Virus record (IMG/VR): IMGVR_UViG_3300045256_000653
Span: 1 to 64,000 of that record
Source: a virus
Length of the DNA: 64,000 nucleotides
Direction: 5' to 3' (one strand)
Positions 25,187-35,222 of this stretch are shown here, in pieces. Below the pieces are notes generated by a model. It was given only the letters and a program-made list of their open reading frames with translations, ran no database searches and was not told the DNA's origin. Both the position numbers and the translations under genes were made by a program. Position 1 is the first letter of the stretch, and every line of letters starts with the position of its first letter.

Positions 25187-27271
25187 TCACGTCACCGAGC
25201 CCAGCACCACGGAGGCGCGCTGCTGGAAGTTGTGAGCCGAACCTCCAAAGCCTCCGGATGCAATGGCGAGAGCGAGATTCGCCCACGTGCACGTGATCAC
25301 GCCCGTGGGGGCGCCCACGGCTTCGTCCCACGCACGAGCGGTCGCCGCATCGGCAAGGATGAAGTCGCCGCCGGTCCCCGTGATTGTCGTGATCGAATTC
25401 CTGTGAATGCTGAGCGAAGAGCCGGCGGACATTCGGATGCCCGCCCCAGCATTCCCCGATCCCCAGATCGAACCGACAACGCCCAAGCTGGCCGCCTGTT
25501 CGAGGAACACGTCTTTCGCGAAGCCGACGTTGATTCCGTGTCCCCCAGGATTGGCGAAGGAGATTGGGACATCGAACACGGCAACACTGCCGGCGTTGAT
25601 TGCGTTGGACCCCACAAACAGAAGGGGGACCCCCTGGAGGTACGTGGTGACGTTGCCAAAACTGCCGCGCCAATTCGAAACGAGGAAGAATGGGTTTTGC
25701 GCGTTGATGTACTTGAAGAGGCAGCCGGAAAACCCGATGTTGTTGAAGAACGTCGTGCCCAGCACGCCATCGCTCAAGAACGAATTGATGTAATATTCCG
25801 AGCGGAGATAGAGCGGCTGACGGACGCGGCATCCGTAATACGAGATGGAGAGGTTGTGACCATCCGCGTGATCAGAGATGGCGAACCCAGGGCCGGGGTT
25901 CTGGATGTCCAGGTTCGCGACGTTGACGATGAGTGCGAACCCGAAAGCCGAGGTGGTGCGCCTAACACGAATCTCACCCAGGTTGATCTTCGTAAGGCGC
26001 TCGACCGCGTAAGTATTGCCGTTGGCGGGGGTCACGGCGTTGGCCGTATTGAAGAAGTCCGGCTCGTCCCAAGTGCAGGGAGGCGAGACCCTCAAAGAAC
26101 CGCTTCCCAAATCCTTCGCGGGCCAGCACGTGCCGTTGTTTGCCGGGCCGTTGGTGAAGCGGATACGCGCGTCCGTTTCCCACGTGACAACGCCCGTGTC
26201 TTTGATCACCCAGGGCTGGTTGGTGTTCGGGTTTTCGACGATGACGCCACCGGAGTTCGCAAGTGTGCCCGTCCGCAACGTCGCCGTGTTCTCTCCGAGA
26301 ATTCGGAAGTACGTGTCCACGTCGGCGGTGACATCCAGCTCGAAGTAGTCGGGCGCCAGGAGGTCGTTCTTGATGTGGTAGCGGATCGACAGGTCCACGC
26401 TCGTGCTGCGGACCAAGTTGCCGTGACCGTAGCGGCGCGAGAGTTCCGCACCCGTCCTGAGCGCGGTGAGCGCCGTCGCGCCGTTGTTTTCGTCGTTGCC
26501 GGCGATGCTGTCGATGTACCAGTCGTCGTGTTCGAGGCGCCACGAGGGGTGGCTGAACGAGGTTCGTAGCCAACGCGTGGCCCCGCCGCTTTGGGTGGTT
26601 TGGACAGTGATACCGTCCGCAGCCAACGTAGAACTCGACGTGTAGATGAAGAACGTCTTCAGCGTCTTGACGAAGACGAGTTCTCCCTCGACGCCGGGCA
26701 GGAGCGCGAGTTCCGCCATGTTGTTGGCGATCGTGACGCCGCTTGCGCCCTGCTCTTTGAGGAAGTCGATGACCCCCTGAACGGTGTTGAACCCAAGGTG
26801 CGGCGTGTTGAGAGAATCGTCGTAGAAGAGAGCGGCGGCGCCCGTTCGGAGGATCGGGTTGAGGAGTGTCGCCCAACCAAAGGACGTGTTGCCTTCTCGC
26901 TGTTCGCCGGTGGACGCGACGCGCTTTCCAAACGACGTCAACGTGTAGATCGCAAAGGTCGAGATGAGGGGACCCCCAGGTCCGGTCACCGTGCTCATGA
27001 AGAGCAGCGCTCGTCCTTGCGCGTTGGGGTAGGTGAAAGTGACAGTCGCGTTCGGCGTCGTCACCTGGTTCGTCGAGGGATTGACGTTCGTGAGGGACGG
27101 AGCGGTCGAAAGCTCGTCCGTACCGATGACCTGGAGGTACCACTTGTCCACCCCAGTGGCATCGACGAGCTTGATGCTGATCGTGTGGTTCTGGCCAACG
27201 TTCACGCCGTTTGCGGGCGGATTGAACGGGCCAGCGCCATCGGCGACAAGACACAACGGGGAAATCAGCAT
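25187..27271 (-). CDS. Tail fibre protein sharing its N-terminus with the 1741-residue fibre
   Basis: 694 residues. The N-terminal 150 residues (MLISPLCLVADGAGPF, VNVGQNHTISIKL, WYLQVIGTDELSTAPSLT, FGWATLLNPILRTGA) match the start of 28162-33387 and probably attach both to the same virion site. Residues about 190-270 are the VDHI/NGNDEN-type module (ADGITVQTT, YIDSIAGNDENNG). The rest is beta-helix-like. A short hairpin covers the region just before the start codon. Confidence 0.7.
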   Translation of the reverse strand: MLISPLCLVADGAGPFNPPANGVNVGQNHTISIKLVDATGVDKWYLQVIGTDELSTAPSLTNVNPSTNQVTTPNATVTFTYPNAQGRALLFMSTVTGPGGPLISTFAIYTLTSFGKRVASTGEQREGNTSFGWATLLNPILRTGAAALFYDDSLNTPHLGFNTVQGVIDFLKEQGASGVTIANNMAELALLPGVEGELVFVKTLKTFFIYTSSSTLAADGITVQTTQSGGATRWLRTSFSHPSWRLEHDDWYIDSIAGNDENNGATALTALRTGAELSRRYGHGNLVRSTSVDLSIRYHIKNDLLAPDYFELDVTADVDTYFRILGENTATLRTGTLANSGGVIVENPNTNQPWVIKDTGVVTWETDARIRFTNGPANNGTCWPAKDLGSGSLRVSPPCTWDEPDFFNTANAVTPANGNTYAVERLTKINLGEIRVRRTTSAFGFALIVNVANLDIQNPGPGFAISDHADGHNLSISYYGCRVRQPLYLRSEYYINSFLSDGVLGTTFFNNIGFSGCLFKYINAQNPFFLVSNWRGSFGNVTTYLQGVPLLFVGSNAINAGSVAVFDVPISFANPGGHGINVGFAKDVFLEQAASLGVVGSIWGSGNAGAGIRMSAGSSLSIHRNSITTITGTGGDFILADAATARAWDEAVGAPTGVITCTWANLALAIASGGFGGSAHNFQQRASVVLGSVT

Positions 27272-27273
27272 GC

Positions 27274-27292
27274 CGGGCTCTGCTCAAGCCCG
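27274..27292 (-). promoter_or_regulatory. Hairpin before a fibre start codon
   Basis: CGGGCT/AGCCCG, 6-bp arms with a 7-nt loop, immediately upstream of ATG 27271. It may limit ribosome access or mark an mRNA processing site. No T-tract follows, so it is not an obvious terminator. Confidence 0.35.
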
Positions 27293-27335
27293 AGGCATAA
27301 GAACTGTATCTTCCAGGACTACGGCCACACTAGAG

Positions 27336-28160
27336 TCACCATTCGATGATGATGATCCCGGACCCGCCGTTACCCCCACGACCCGGTGTCCCAGAGGTTG
27401 CGTTGCCGCCGCCTGATCCGCCACCGCCACCGCCGCCAATGCCGGTGTTCGCCGTCGCGTCGGTTCCTTGGGTAGCGTTGCTCGACGGAGCGCCGCTGTT
27501 TCCGTTGGACGCGGCGCCGCCGCTGACTCCGATTGCGATCTGATTTCCAGCCGAGACGCCACCCCCACCACCGCCGTGATACGTGCTTTGGTTGGTTCCT
27601 GCCGAACCGACAGTTGGGTACGTGCTAGTCGTTCCTGCCCAGCCGCCGGGACCCGGCAAGTTTCCGGGTCCGCTACCACCGGCCGCACCACCGTCACCCG
27701 ACTTGAAGACGGTGGTTGAGCCCACGTTTGCGTTGAGAGTGCCACCCAAACCGCCAGCACCATCCGAGGCGCCAGAGCCATCGGATCCTTTGGCACCCCT
27801 GCCAGATCCTTTGAATGCGGCTAGGACAGTCCCACCTGCGTGAGTCTGGAAGAGGGAGTCGTTCCCATCGGTTCCGTTTTGGGGTGAGGGCGCAGTGCCG
27901 CCTCCGGACCCTCCAGAGCCGCACGTCCCGTCGTAAACAGTGCCCGGGGTGACGGTTACCGGAATGGGACCGCCCCATTCCGCAGACCCTCCGGCGCCGC
28001 CGCCCCCACCGCCGCCCGCAGACCCAGCTCCGGATCCCGTGCCCTTGCCACCCGCACCACCGCCCGCTCCACCCCCACAACCGGAGACGAAGACCCTGGT
28101 CACACCATTGGGGCATGTCCAAGACGTGGCGACTGTCGCAGTGAAAACAAACCTGGGCAT
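27336..28160 (-). CDS. Glycine-rich tail fibre tip / adhesin
   Basis: 274 residues from MPRFVFTATVATSWTCPNGV. After a short beta-type head it is dominated by glycine runs (GGGAGGGAGG, GGGGGGGAGG, HGGGGGGVSAG, GIGGGGGGGSGGG) and ends in GSGIIIIEW. This is the composition of distal adhesins that fold as a polyglycine-II sandwich at the end of phage fibres. It lies one base after the stop of the giant fibre, in the usual fibre-then-tip order. An upstream in-frame start is rejected because it would overlap that gene. Confidence 0.75.
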   Translation of the reverse strand: MPRFVFTATVATSWTCPNGVTRVFVSGCGGGAGGGAGGKGTGSGAGSAGGGGGGGAGGSAEWGGPIPVTVTPGTVYDGTCGSGGSGGGTAPSPQNGTDGNDSLFQTHAGGTVLAAFKGSGRGAKGSDGSGASDGAGGLGGTLNANVGSTTVFKSGDGGAAGGSGPGNLPGPGGWAGTTSTYPTVGSAGTNQSTYHGGGGGGVSAGNQIAIGVSGGAASNGNSGAPSSNATQGTDATANTGIGGGGGGGSGGGNATSGTPGRGGNGGSGIIIIEW

Positions 28161-28161
28161 G

Positions 28162-31100
28162 TTAGCAATTGAACCTTCTGACGATCCACCAATCGGTGCC
28201 GTCCGAGAGCAGCTCAAGGGTTGCGTACGGACCCCCGCTCACAACCATGTCGCCAGCCGTTCCTTCGATCTTTCCAGAACCAGTTCGAACTAGCGTGAAA
28301 AGGTTCGTCGAGTCTGCGGTGCCCGTCGTCGATTTGGCGATCACCTTGCGGCCGGCCCACAAGCTCGGATCCGGCAGCGTGAGATTCTTGCCGTCCGCCG
28401 TTGCGAGGAGGTACGTGTCCGGTCCGGTGGTATCGACCGTGTAGTTGTTCGAGAACGCTCGCTGCTGGCTGCTCTCCGTTCCGCTGATGATGGAGGAGAG
28501 GATGGCGTTGAGGTATTTGATTTCGAGAACGGTGGTGCCGTCACCGGTTCGCAGGCGCACGCCGCCGTCAACGCCGCCCGTTGCTTTTGCTCCACCTTGG
28601 AGGAGGAGGTACGCGCCGTTGCGATTCGTACCTGTCGCCGATGCGAAGGCGCTCTGCGCGTGAAACAGGAAGTCGTGGACGGCGGCGTCGCTCGTTCTGG
28701 ATTCCTGGTAGATCTGCTCGGTGAAGCCCTGATCGAAAATCAGGTTGTTGCCGTTCCAGTAGAGCAACGAGCCGCCGGCGTTCCAATTGATGCTCGTGTT
28801 CGCGACTTCGTAGATCGAAGCCGGGAATCCGGCGCCAGTCGAATAGCTGCCGATGTAGACGTTGTTCGAAGTGAAGTAGATACCGCCGATATCCGCGCCA
28901 TTCGACGAGTTGCGGAATCGGATCTCGGAATCGTACGGGAGGAGAATGGAGACACCGGTCGCAGTGCCGATCGTCGCGAAGTTCGACTGCCCCATCTGAA
29001 TGGCGCCGTCCAAACCAGCGCCATCATGAAGGCCGGGGCGAAGCCACAGGTTTCCTCCATTTCGGTTCGCGCCGGTCGAACCCGTGAAGGCATCTTGGCC
29101 AGCGATCTGCAACGTGTGCGTCGCCGCATCACTGGTCATCTTGTCGTAGATGATCGTCGCGCTTGTCGCATCGACACCGAAGCGGAACTTCGCTGTCGCG
29201 GACATATTGAAAAGGTACGAAGGCGTCGCGTAGGACTGCCCCAGTTGGAACGTCGAGGGCGATCCGTTGACGTACGCCATCTGGTACGTCCCGCTGATGC
29301 CGAAGTACATGTTGACGGACGGCGCGTTGAAGTACGTGCTCGATCCGTCTCCGAGGAAGGACCAATTCGTGCTGCTCGGAGCTGTGGCTGCGTTGCCGAA
29401 CCACATTGCGCCGTACGTTGTTCCGCCGTCAACGTACTCGCCCATCGTGATGATGTTCGTGCCGCTGTAGCGGATGTTGAAACCACCGCTGTGTCCCGGG
29501 GACCCAACCTTCGCCGGAATGTCGATCGCCACGTTGCCTGGATTGCGATTCGCTCCCGTCGCAGATCCAAATGGCGCCATTCCTCGAATGATGAGATCTT
29601 TGGTCGCAACGTTAGAGACTTGGCCACGCTTCTCGATGACTTGATCGATGGTGACGTTGTACGCTTGCATCACCCCCGTGTTGAGGATGTACCAGTGCGT
29701 GAGACCGGAGAAGCACGCGATGTTGACGGCGTTGACGGCGTTGAGCGTCAAGGAGCCGACTGGCGCCGTGAAGTCTTTCTTCGCTCCGAGGATGAGTCCT
29801 CCCGAATCCCAAGAGACCAACCCGTAGTCGGTCGCCGAGTAGTTTCCGGCGAGGATGTTCTCGCTGTCTTTGCTTCGGATGTTTCCGAAGGCCGGGAAGG
29901 TCCCGCTGGCTGAATTCAGTCGAAGCGGCAGGTAGAAGTCGAACGTGCTGGCGTTGAAGTCGCCCGTGAGTACCGCGCCAATGCCCGTGTAGATGTGGCC
30001 TGCACCGCCAGGCGCGTTGACGTAGGTGTTAGTGCCATCACCCTCGATGGTGAAATTCGTCGAGCTATTTGCCGTGGCGTTGTTCAGGATGTAGAGCATC
30101 CCGTAGTTGGCAGGGGCGCCTGCGTTTGGGCCGATTCGAACTTGGAAAGTGCTGCTCGTGCCGACAGACAACGACGGCGCAGCCGTCCCGCTCAATTGTG
30201 CGATGGCCGTAGTCGCGACGCTCCAGTAGTGCGTCCCCGAGCCTCCGGGCGTGTTCCAATACGAATTTGCCCCGTCGCCAAGAATCGTATAGTTGGTCGC
30301 GCTGCTCGCTGTTCCGTTGCTGAGAATGTAGAGAGAACCGAACAACGTGGGCGTACCGACAGTCGGAGCAAGCCGAATTTGCATCTCTGTCGCTTTTCCA
30401 ACGGAGAGCTGGCTGCCTGTTTCGGTGAACGTTGCGTACTCGGTGTGCGTCGAACCTCGAATGTGGTGTGCAAGCGCGTCGAGGTACATGTTCCCCGGCG
30501 TCTCGATCGCGATCACACCATTCGAGAGGACGTCAACTTCGCTTGCACCTTGAAGAGACAGGTTGCTGACTTGGGAGACGTCACCCACCTGCACGTTGTT
30601 GGTGCCGTCAACGGAAAGGACATTTAGGTTGCCGGTGTTGCCGGAGTTCCTGGCCTTGATGTTGAAAGTCTTGGGCCAACGGAGGTAGCCGGCCGTCGCA
30701 AAGGTGTCCCCGTTGACACCCATCTCGATGTAGCCAAACGACGAGGTGTAGCCGCCCGTGTTTGCACCGATCAGAAGAGCAAGGGCTCCACCTTCACGAT
30801 TGGCCCCGGTGGCGGTCCCCGACGCATCTTGGGCTTGATACGTGGTCTTCTTCGTCGCGTTGTCGCCAGAGCGCTGGGATTGACGGAAGAGGGGGTTGAC
30901 GTCTTCGGCGTAGTCCCAGCTTCCGTAGGGGTAGAGCAGCGATTGGCTATGCCCGCTGGAGAAGACCGCAATGACACCGCAGTTATAGAGGTACCAGGTG
31001 TATGGCGGGCTGTTGTACCCGAAGTACATCAGCGACGAGGTATCGAGGAACGTGATGTCGTTGCTATCGCCAAATCGCTTCCCGCCGAGGACAGGATCGA

Positions 31101-33387
31101 TCTTGGCGATCAACGAATCGGCGGTTCCGCCGACGTTGCGACCGTAGAGCGAGAAGTCCTTCGCGACCCGCATGGTTCCGGTCGTCGCGACCGTGGTATC
31201 TCCAGTCGCAAAGAACCGGACGTGATAGTTGCCGGCTGCGTCGCAGATGTTGAACGACGCGCCCTGCGTGTACATCGCGGACGGACCATTCAGGATCAAC
31301 GACCCCGTTTGGGTAACATCACCGAGCGTGATGTTGTCGGCGCTGTCAAGGGACAGCAGGTTCGCGTCTCCAGAGTTGATGGAGTTGCGATTCTTGAGCG
31401 AGAAGTCTTTCGCCGCTCGCATCGTGCCTGCCGATGCAATGGCTGTCCCGCCGCCCGGAGAGAAACGGAGGAATTCCGTCGCCGCCGCCAAGAGTTCGAT
31501 GTGGCCGGCCGCCGACGTGTTGATCGCGACCAGCGTGGGTTGAGCGGAAACGTACGGGAAGGTCGAATTCGGAACGGGGCCGTTGACGCCCGTTTGGACC
31601 GCAGAGGCAATCCCCACGAACTGGCCTACGACCGTCGTGTAGTTGTGAACGTTGTCACCGATCTGAAGCGAGGTATTGTTGAGCGCCTGCTCGATGGTCG
31701 AGAGAACGTTGATGTTGCCCGCACCGGGACCCTGACCGGGAACCGTGTGCGTTTCGATCATGACGTAGCGATTGCCAAGACCGGACCCCGCTGTCGGGAA
31801 CCGTAGAGCGCCCGTGTTCGGCGCGTTGTTGGCGCCGTCCGTCCACTTGATCGCAGCCGACGAAGACACAACGCCGGCGGTTCCCGTCATCGCAACGAGC
31901 GTGTTCGCTGAGGTCGTTCCGGTGACATCCCCGGTGAGCGTCTGCGCCGCTTGGTTGCCGCTGGGGAGGACCCCCGTGACGTAGTTCGCCCCGCCGCCAA
32001 GGTTCACCGGGCCGTAAGTCAGCGCCGAAACACCGCTGACTTGTAGGACGTTGCCCGTCGTGAGGGCGCCGGCAGCGGGGACCGATGCGCCGTTGATCTT
32101 CGCGACGGTCGGGTTGGGATAGGTACCCGAGAGATCTCCACCAGCGGCGCCCGTGGTACCAGAACCGAGCGCGAACCACGTGCCGCCTTCACGGACGTAA
32201 ACGCCGGTCGCTCCGTCCGAACCGTCCGTGCGGAGATAGATCGAACCGTTCGCCGGAGTGGACGCCGGAACGCCCGTGCCGCTCGTCACGGTCGGTTGCG
32301 GATTCGCGAATCCGCCGACACCGAGCGTCGTGACATTCAGTTGGGCTCCGACCGCACGAGCCGCTTCCGTCGATCCGGTCTTGAGCGAGACGTTGCCGTC
32401 CGTGCCGCTTCCGTCCTTGGGACCGCCAGCGATGACGACATCTGCGCCGGCTGCGTTGCTCCCGACCGCTGCCGCTTGGCCGATGAATGACATCGTGTGG
32501 CCGGCACCGGCCACCGCTTGAAGCTGTGTGAGGACGATGGTCGCAGCGGCAACCCAGCGAAGCGTGCCCGGAGTGATCGGGAACGGAGAACCGCCCGAGA
32601 TCCCGGCGACCGTTGCCGAAGACGTCGTTCCAGAGAGATCTCCGGCGAGGTTTTGCGCCGCTTGGTTGCCGGCAGGAAGGACACCAGTGACGTAGTTGGC
32701 TCCGCCCGCGAGATTGACGGGTCCGTACGCTAGTGCGGATGCGCCGCTGACCTGGAGAACGTTTCCGGGAGTGAGAGCGCCCGCGACCGGAACCGTGGCT
32801 CCGTTGATCTTGATGACGGAGTTCGCGTTGAGGGCTCCGGTGACGTCCCCGTTGAGGGAAGGCGTTGCGCCCTTCAAGTAGTCGATTGCGCCTTGAATCG
32901 TGTTGGCGCCGGTCGGAGGACCAAGGAGGCTGTCGTTGTAGTAGAGGACCGACGCGCCCGATCGGATGAGCGGGTTGAAGATCGCGAGCCAACCCGAGAC
33001 GGTGTTCCCTTCGAGGGTCTCGCCGAATGCGCCGACTCGTCGATTGTGCGCCGTCAGAGTGTAGAACTCGAACGTTGTTGCGTTCGGGCCGCCCGTTCCC
33101 TGGACGGTGCTTCGGAGAATGACAGCGCGTCCGGTCGCGTTCGGGAATGTGAATGTGACGACCGTCGAAGGCGTCGCCACCTGGTGCGTGATCGGGTTGA
33201 CCCCCGTGAGCGTCGGAGCCGACGAAAGTTCGTCGATGCCGAAGACTTCCAGGAACCACGTAGTGACACCCGTGGTGTCCGCCAGCTTGACACTGATGGT
33301 GTCATTCGCAGCGACGTTGATTCCGTTCGTCGTCGAGATGAACGGTCCAGCGTTGATCGCTGCAAGGCAGACGGGGGAGACCGGCAT
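28162..33387 (-). CDS. Giant tail fibre protein (1741 residues)
   Basis: The longest protein in the window. The N-terminus (MPVSPVCLAAINAGPF, FLEVFGIDELSSAPTLTG) is shared with 25187-27271. Around residues 165-560 two long repeats occur, each with KINGA(T/S)VP, GNVLQVSG, LAGGANYVTGVLP-like and GNQAAQ strings. The shaft has recurring AKDFSL(K/Y)xRN and FGSLYILSNGTASS-like repeats, as in fibrous trimeric shafts. The C-terminus (TYLLATADGKNLTLPDP, LLSDGTDWWIVRRFNC) is a common phage fibre end. The glycine-rich tip gene follows. Probably the main host-range fibre. Confidence 0.8.
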   Translation of the reverse strand: MPVSPVCLAAINAGPFISTTNGINVAANDTISVKLADTTGVTTWFLEVFGIDELSSAPTLTGVNPITHQVATPSTVVTFTFPNATGRAVILRSTVQGTGGPNATTFEFYTLTAHNRRVGAFGETLEGNTVSGWLAIFNPLIRSGASVLYYNDSLLGPPTGANTIQGAIDYLKGATPSLNGDVTGALNANSVIKINGATVPVAGALTPGNVLQVSGASALAYGPVNLAGGANYVTGVLPAGNQAAQNLAGDLSGTTSSATVAGISGGSPFPITPGTLRWVAAATIVLTQLQAVAGAGHTMSFIGQAAAVGSNAAGADVVIAGGPKDGSGTDGNVSLKTGSTEAARAVGAQLNVTTLGVGGFANPQPTVTSGTGVPASTPANGSIYLRTDGSDGATGVYVREGGTWFALGSGTTGAAGGDLSGTYPNPTVAKINGASVPAAGALTTGNVLQVSGVSALTYGPVNLGGGANYVTGVLPSGNQAAQTLTGDVTGTTSANTLVAMTGTAGVVSSSAAIKWTDGANNAPNTGALRFPTAGSGLGNRYVMIETHTVPGQGPGAGNINVLSTIEQALNNTSLQIGDNVHNYTTVVGQFVGIASAVQTGVNGPVPNSTFPYVSAQPTLVAINTSAAGHIELLAAATEFLRFSPGGGTAIASAGTMRAAKDFSLKNRNSINSGDANLLSLDSADNITLGDVTQTGSLILNGPSAMYTQGASFNICDAAGNYHVRFFATGDTTVATTGTMRVAKDFSLYGRNVGGTADSLIAKIDPVLGGKRFGDSNDITFLDTSSLMYFGYNSPPYTWYLYNCGVIAVFSSGHSQSLLYPYGSWDYAEDVNPLFRQSQRSGDNATKKTTYQAQDASGTATGANREGGALALLIGANTGGYTSSFGYIEMGVNGDTFATAGYLRWPKTFNIKARNSGNTGNLNVLSVDGTNNVQVGDVSQVSNLSLQGASEVDVLSNGVIAIETPGNMYLDALAHHIRGSTHTEYATFTETGSQLSVGKATEMQIRLAPTVGTPTLFGSLYILSNGTASSATNYTILGDGANSYWNTPGGSGTHYWSVATTAIAQLSGTAAPSLSVGTSSTFQVRIGPNAGAPANYGMLYILNNATANSSTNFTIEGDGTNTYVNAPGGAGHIYTGIGAVLTGDFNASTFDFYLPLRLNSASGTFPAFGNIRSKDSENILAGNYSATDYGLVSWDSGGLILGAKKDFTAPVGSLTLNAVNAVNIACFSGLTHWYILNTGVMQAYNVTIDQVIEKRGQVSNVATKDLIIRGMAPFGSATGANRNPGNVAIDIPAKVGSPGHSGGFNIRYSGTNIITMGEYVDGGTTYGAMWFGNAATAPSSTNWSFLGDGSSTYFNAPSVNMYFGISGTYQMAYVNGSPSTFQLGQSYATPSYLFNMSATAKFRFGVDATSATIIYDKMTSDAATHTLQIAGQDAFTGSTGANRNGGNLWLRPGLHDGAGLDGAIQMGQSNFATIGTATGVSILLPYDSEIRFRNSSNGADIGGIYFTSNNVYIGSYSTGAGFPASIYEVANTSINWNAGGSLLYWNGNNLIFDQGFTEQIYQESRTSDAAVHDFLFHAQSAFASATGTNRNGAYLLLQGGAKATGGVDGGVRLRTGDGTTVLEIKYLNAILSSIISGTESSQQRAFSNNYTVDTTGPDTYLLATADGKNLTLPDPSLWAGRKVIAKSTTGTADSTNLFTLVRTGSGKIEGTAGDMVVSGGPYATLELLSDGTDWWIVRRFNC

Positions 33388-33401
33388 CCGTCACTCCCCC
33401 T

Positions 33402-33737
33402 TCACGGACAGGTTTTCTGGCGCGCCGTTTCGATCTCGTCACACGACTTGATTTGCAGCAAGCAGCGCGGGTTCAGGTAGAGCCCGTTGTTCTGTTGGTC
33501 CTTGCAGAAGTCCGTGCACGACTTGTTGGGGACGTCCACCGGGCCGGGAAGATCCGAGTCGTAGACCGGAGCACCCTCTGCGCATCCGAGACCCCCAGCT
33601 TCGACCGGGCCGATGTGCTGGCACATGGCAGCGCACAACTCCGAATCGACTGGGTGCGGCGGCCGAGGAGGATTCGGCGTCGAGGGCGGGCAGGCGATCA
33701 GCCCGATTGCGAGGATCGCGAGTAGTTGTAGGCGCAT
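33402..33737 (-). CDS. Cys-rich lipoprotein-like protein
   Basis: 111 residues. MRLQLLAILAIGLIAC gives a short signal with lipobox LIAC, then a Pro-rich stretch (PPSTPNPPRPPHP) and eight or more further Cys in the mature part, probably disulfide-linked. This resembles a host-attached phage lipoprotein, for example one for superinfection exclusion or lysis; inference only. Its start lies inside the metallopeptidase gene. Confidence 0.7.
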   Translation of the reverse strand: MRLQLLAILAIGLIACPPSTPNPPRPPHPVDSELCAAMCQHIGPVEAGGLGCAEGAPVYDSDLPGPVDVPNKSCTDFCKDQQNNGLYLNPRCLLQIKSCDEIETARQKTCP

Positions 33738-34882
33738 GGCTCTCGAAGAGAGGGCGCCATAAGGAGAACTTCGGATGCGAGAACCGCTCGAAACGATTCG
33801 ATTTGGTCCCGGTTCATGTCGCGACCGACGCAGTACCACATGAAGGCCTCAGCGAACGCTTCGACCGCGTTCGTCTTGCCGTACTCCGAGACAGGCAAAA
33901 CGCCCTCTTGAAGGTAACCCTCAAACCGCGCTCGCTGCTCGCTGCTCATCCGTTTGAACCAGTAGCGGTGCCCAAGCTCGTGTATGACCGTACCGATGAG
34001 CCTATCGTCAGCCGGAGCGGTGATCGAAACAACATCACGTCCGCTGTGAAACATGCCGGCGGTGGATTGCAGATCCTTGTACCCGGCCTTCTCGTAGTTG
34101 GCCTTGTCCCAATCCGAGAGGTTGTTGAAGTCTGTCGATTGGATGAGAAGGACACCGTACCAAAGATTGCCGAATCCCTTCTTGGTGGTCAGCGTGTGGG
34201 CGATGTCGAGCATGCGGATGTAGGGCCGGATGCGGTGACCGTTCCCTTTGGGGTCGGTCACGACGATCTTCATGTTGCCTAGCGAGAACTCCTTGAACGC
34301 GGGCTCTTCGAAGACTTGTTTCGTTACGTCGAGGCCCATCCCCTTTTCTGTCTGGATTGTCTGTTCGAGACGTGCAGCATCCGCTCGCAGGATCTCTAGA
34401 AGCTTGTCGAGGAGTTCGGTGATGTTGGCTTCACGGTGTTGATTGAGCCCGCGTGTAGGGACGTACGTCGTGAGGAGATCCCCAAACTTCTCCTCGTAGA
34501 GCTTGCGCATCTTGGCGCCTTCCTCTACCGAGAATGTTCCTCGGCCGATGAACTTCGGATCGAGTTCGGCCTCCATCCAATGTCTGGCTCGACGCGTGGC
34601 ATCGGAGATAGCTTCGCGGACGGCCTTGAATGCGTCCTTTGCCTTCTGGCTTTCTGTCATCGAGGGGACCGAAGTGTACGGGCCCCTGCGAACGTAGAAG
34701 ACCTGATCCTCAAGGTTGTCCACGAACGACCGCAGGTGGTCGAACGCTTTCATGATGCCGTCCCACCCGTGGGGCTTGACCTTCAAGAGCGAGAGCCACC
34801 CCCGGCGAACCCCCATGAGCCATTGCTTCGTGAGGAGTTCGGCCTTGAATCGCCGGGCAATGCGCTCTTCGATCGTGTTCAC
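33698..34882 (-). CDS. Zinc metallopeptidase with N-terminal LAxRVAxRF-type motif
   Basis: 394 residues from GTG 34882, two bases after the upstream TGA. The start MNTIEERIARRFKAEL carries the short N-terminal motif common to six proteins here. The middle is helical. The catalytic signature VIHELGHRYW (HExxH) near residue 290 is followed by FAEAFMWY, which supplies a third zinc ligand as in gluzincin-type enzymes. Likely carried in the virion or acting on the host envelope. The much longer open frame upstream is antisense to another gene and rejected. Confidence 0.75.
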   Translation of the reverse strand: MNTIEERIARRFKAELLTKQWLMGVRRGWLSLLKVKPHGWDGIMKAFDHLRSFVDNLEDQVFYVRRGPYTSVPSMTESQKAKDAFKAVREAISDATRRARHWMEAELDPKFIGRGTFSVEEGAKMRKLYEEKFGDLLTTYVPTRGLNQHREANITELLDKLLEILRADAARLEQTIQTEKGMGLDVTKQVFEEPAFKEFSLGNMKIVVTDPKGNGHRIRPYIRMLDIAHTLTTKKGFGNLWYGVLLIQSTDFNNLSDWDKANYEKAGYKDLQSTAGMFHSGRDVVSITAPADDRLIGTVIHELGHRYWFKRMSSEQRARFEGYLQEGVLPVSEYGKTNAVEAFAEAFMWYCVGRDMNRDQIESFRAVLASEVLLMAPSLREPCAYNYSRSSQSG

Positions 34883-34884
34883 GG

Positions 34885-35175
34885 TCAGTGGGGTTCGTGG
34901 GTCTTCATGAGGAATTCGGCGAGCTGCTCGACCCCCGAAACATCCTTCATGTGCTTTTCGAGCATCTTGAGGAGCTGCTCGTTCTTCAACTCGTCCATCG
35001 CCTCGGGATCGTGGTGCTCGAACTTCTCCACAAGGTCGAGGTAGTGGTTCGCAGCCAACCTCATCTGTTGCGCAGCCTTGTGCAGCGGCACCGCGAGCTG
35101 CTTCACCTTGTGTAGGGATTCGCTCACGGGTTTGGTGTCGCTGAAAGCCCGGCGATCGTAGGAGAAAGCGCCCAT
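34885..35175 (-). CDS. Hypothetical helical protein
   Basis: 96 residues, almost all helical and charged, beginning MGAFSYDRRAFSD. The AFSYDRR string recurs at the C-terminus of the unrelated small protein at 48095-48328. Divergent from 35223-35828 across a 47-base gap containing a perfect palindrome. Confidence 0.65.
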   Translation of the reverse strand: MGAFSYDRRAFSDTKPVSESLHKVKQLAVPLHKAAQQMRLAANHYLDLVEKFEHHDPEAMDELKNEQLLKMLEKHMKDVSGVEQLAEFLMKTHEPH

Positions 35176-35189
35176 CGTCGATCGCGGCC

Positions 35190-35209
35190 GATAAGAAGAA
35201 CTTCTTATC
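35190..35209. promoter_or_regulatory. Perfect 9-bp palindrome between divergent genes
   Basis: GATAAGAAG-AA-CTTCTTATC fills the centre of the 47-base gap between divergent starts at 35175 and 35223. The position suggests an operator controlling both genes; a similar arrangement exists at 49009-49026. Confidence 0.45.
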
Positions 35210-35222
35210 AGACCTCATCGGC

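Noticed and set aside
20468-26569. Very long plus-strand open frames opposite the tail-fibre genes (574 and 1159 residues)
   Set aside because: Arg/Val/Asp-rich composition and perfect antisense placement to beta-rich fibre genes with proper starts show they are shadows of a high-GC coding strand.
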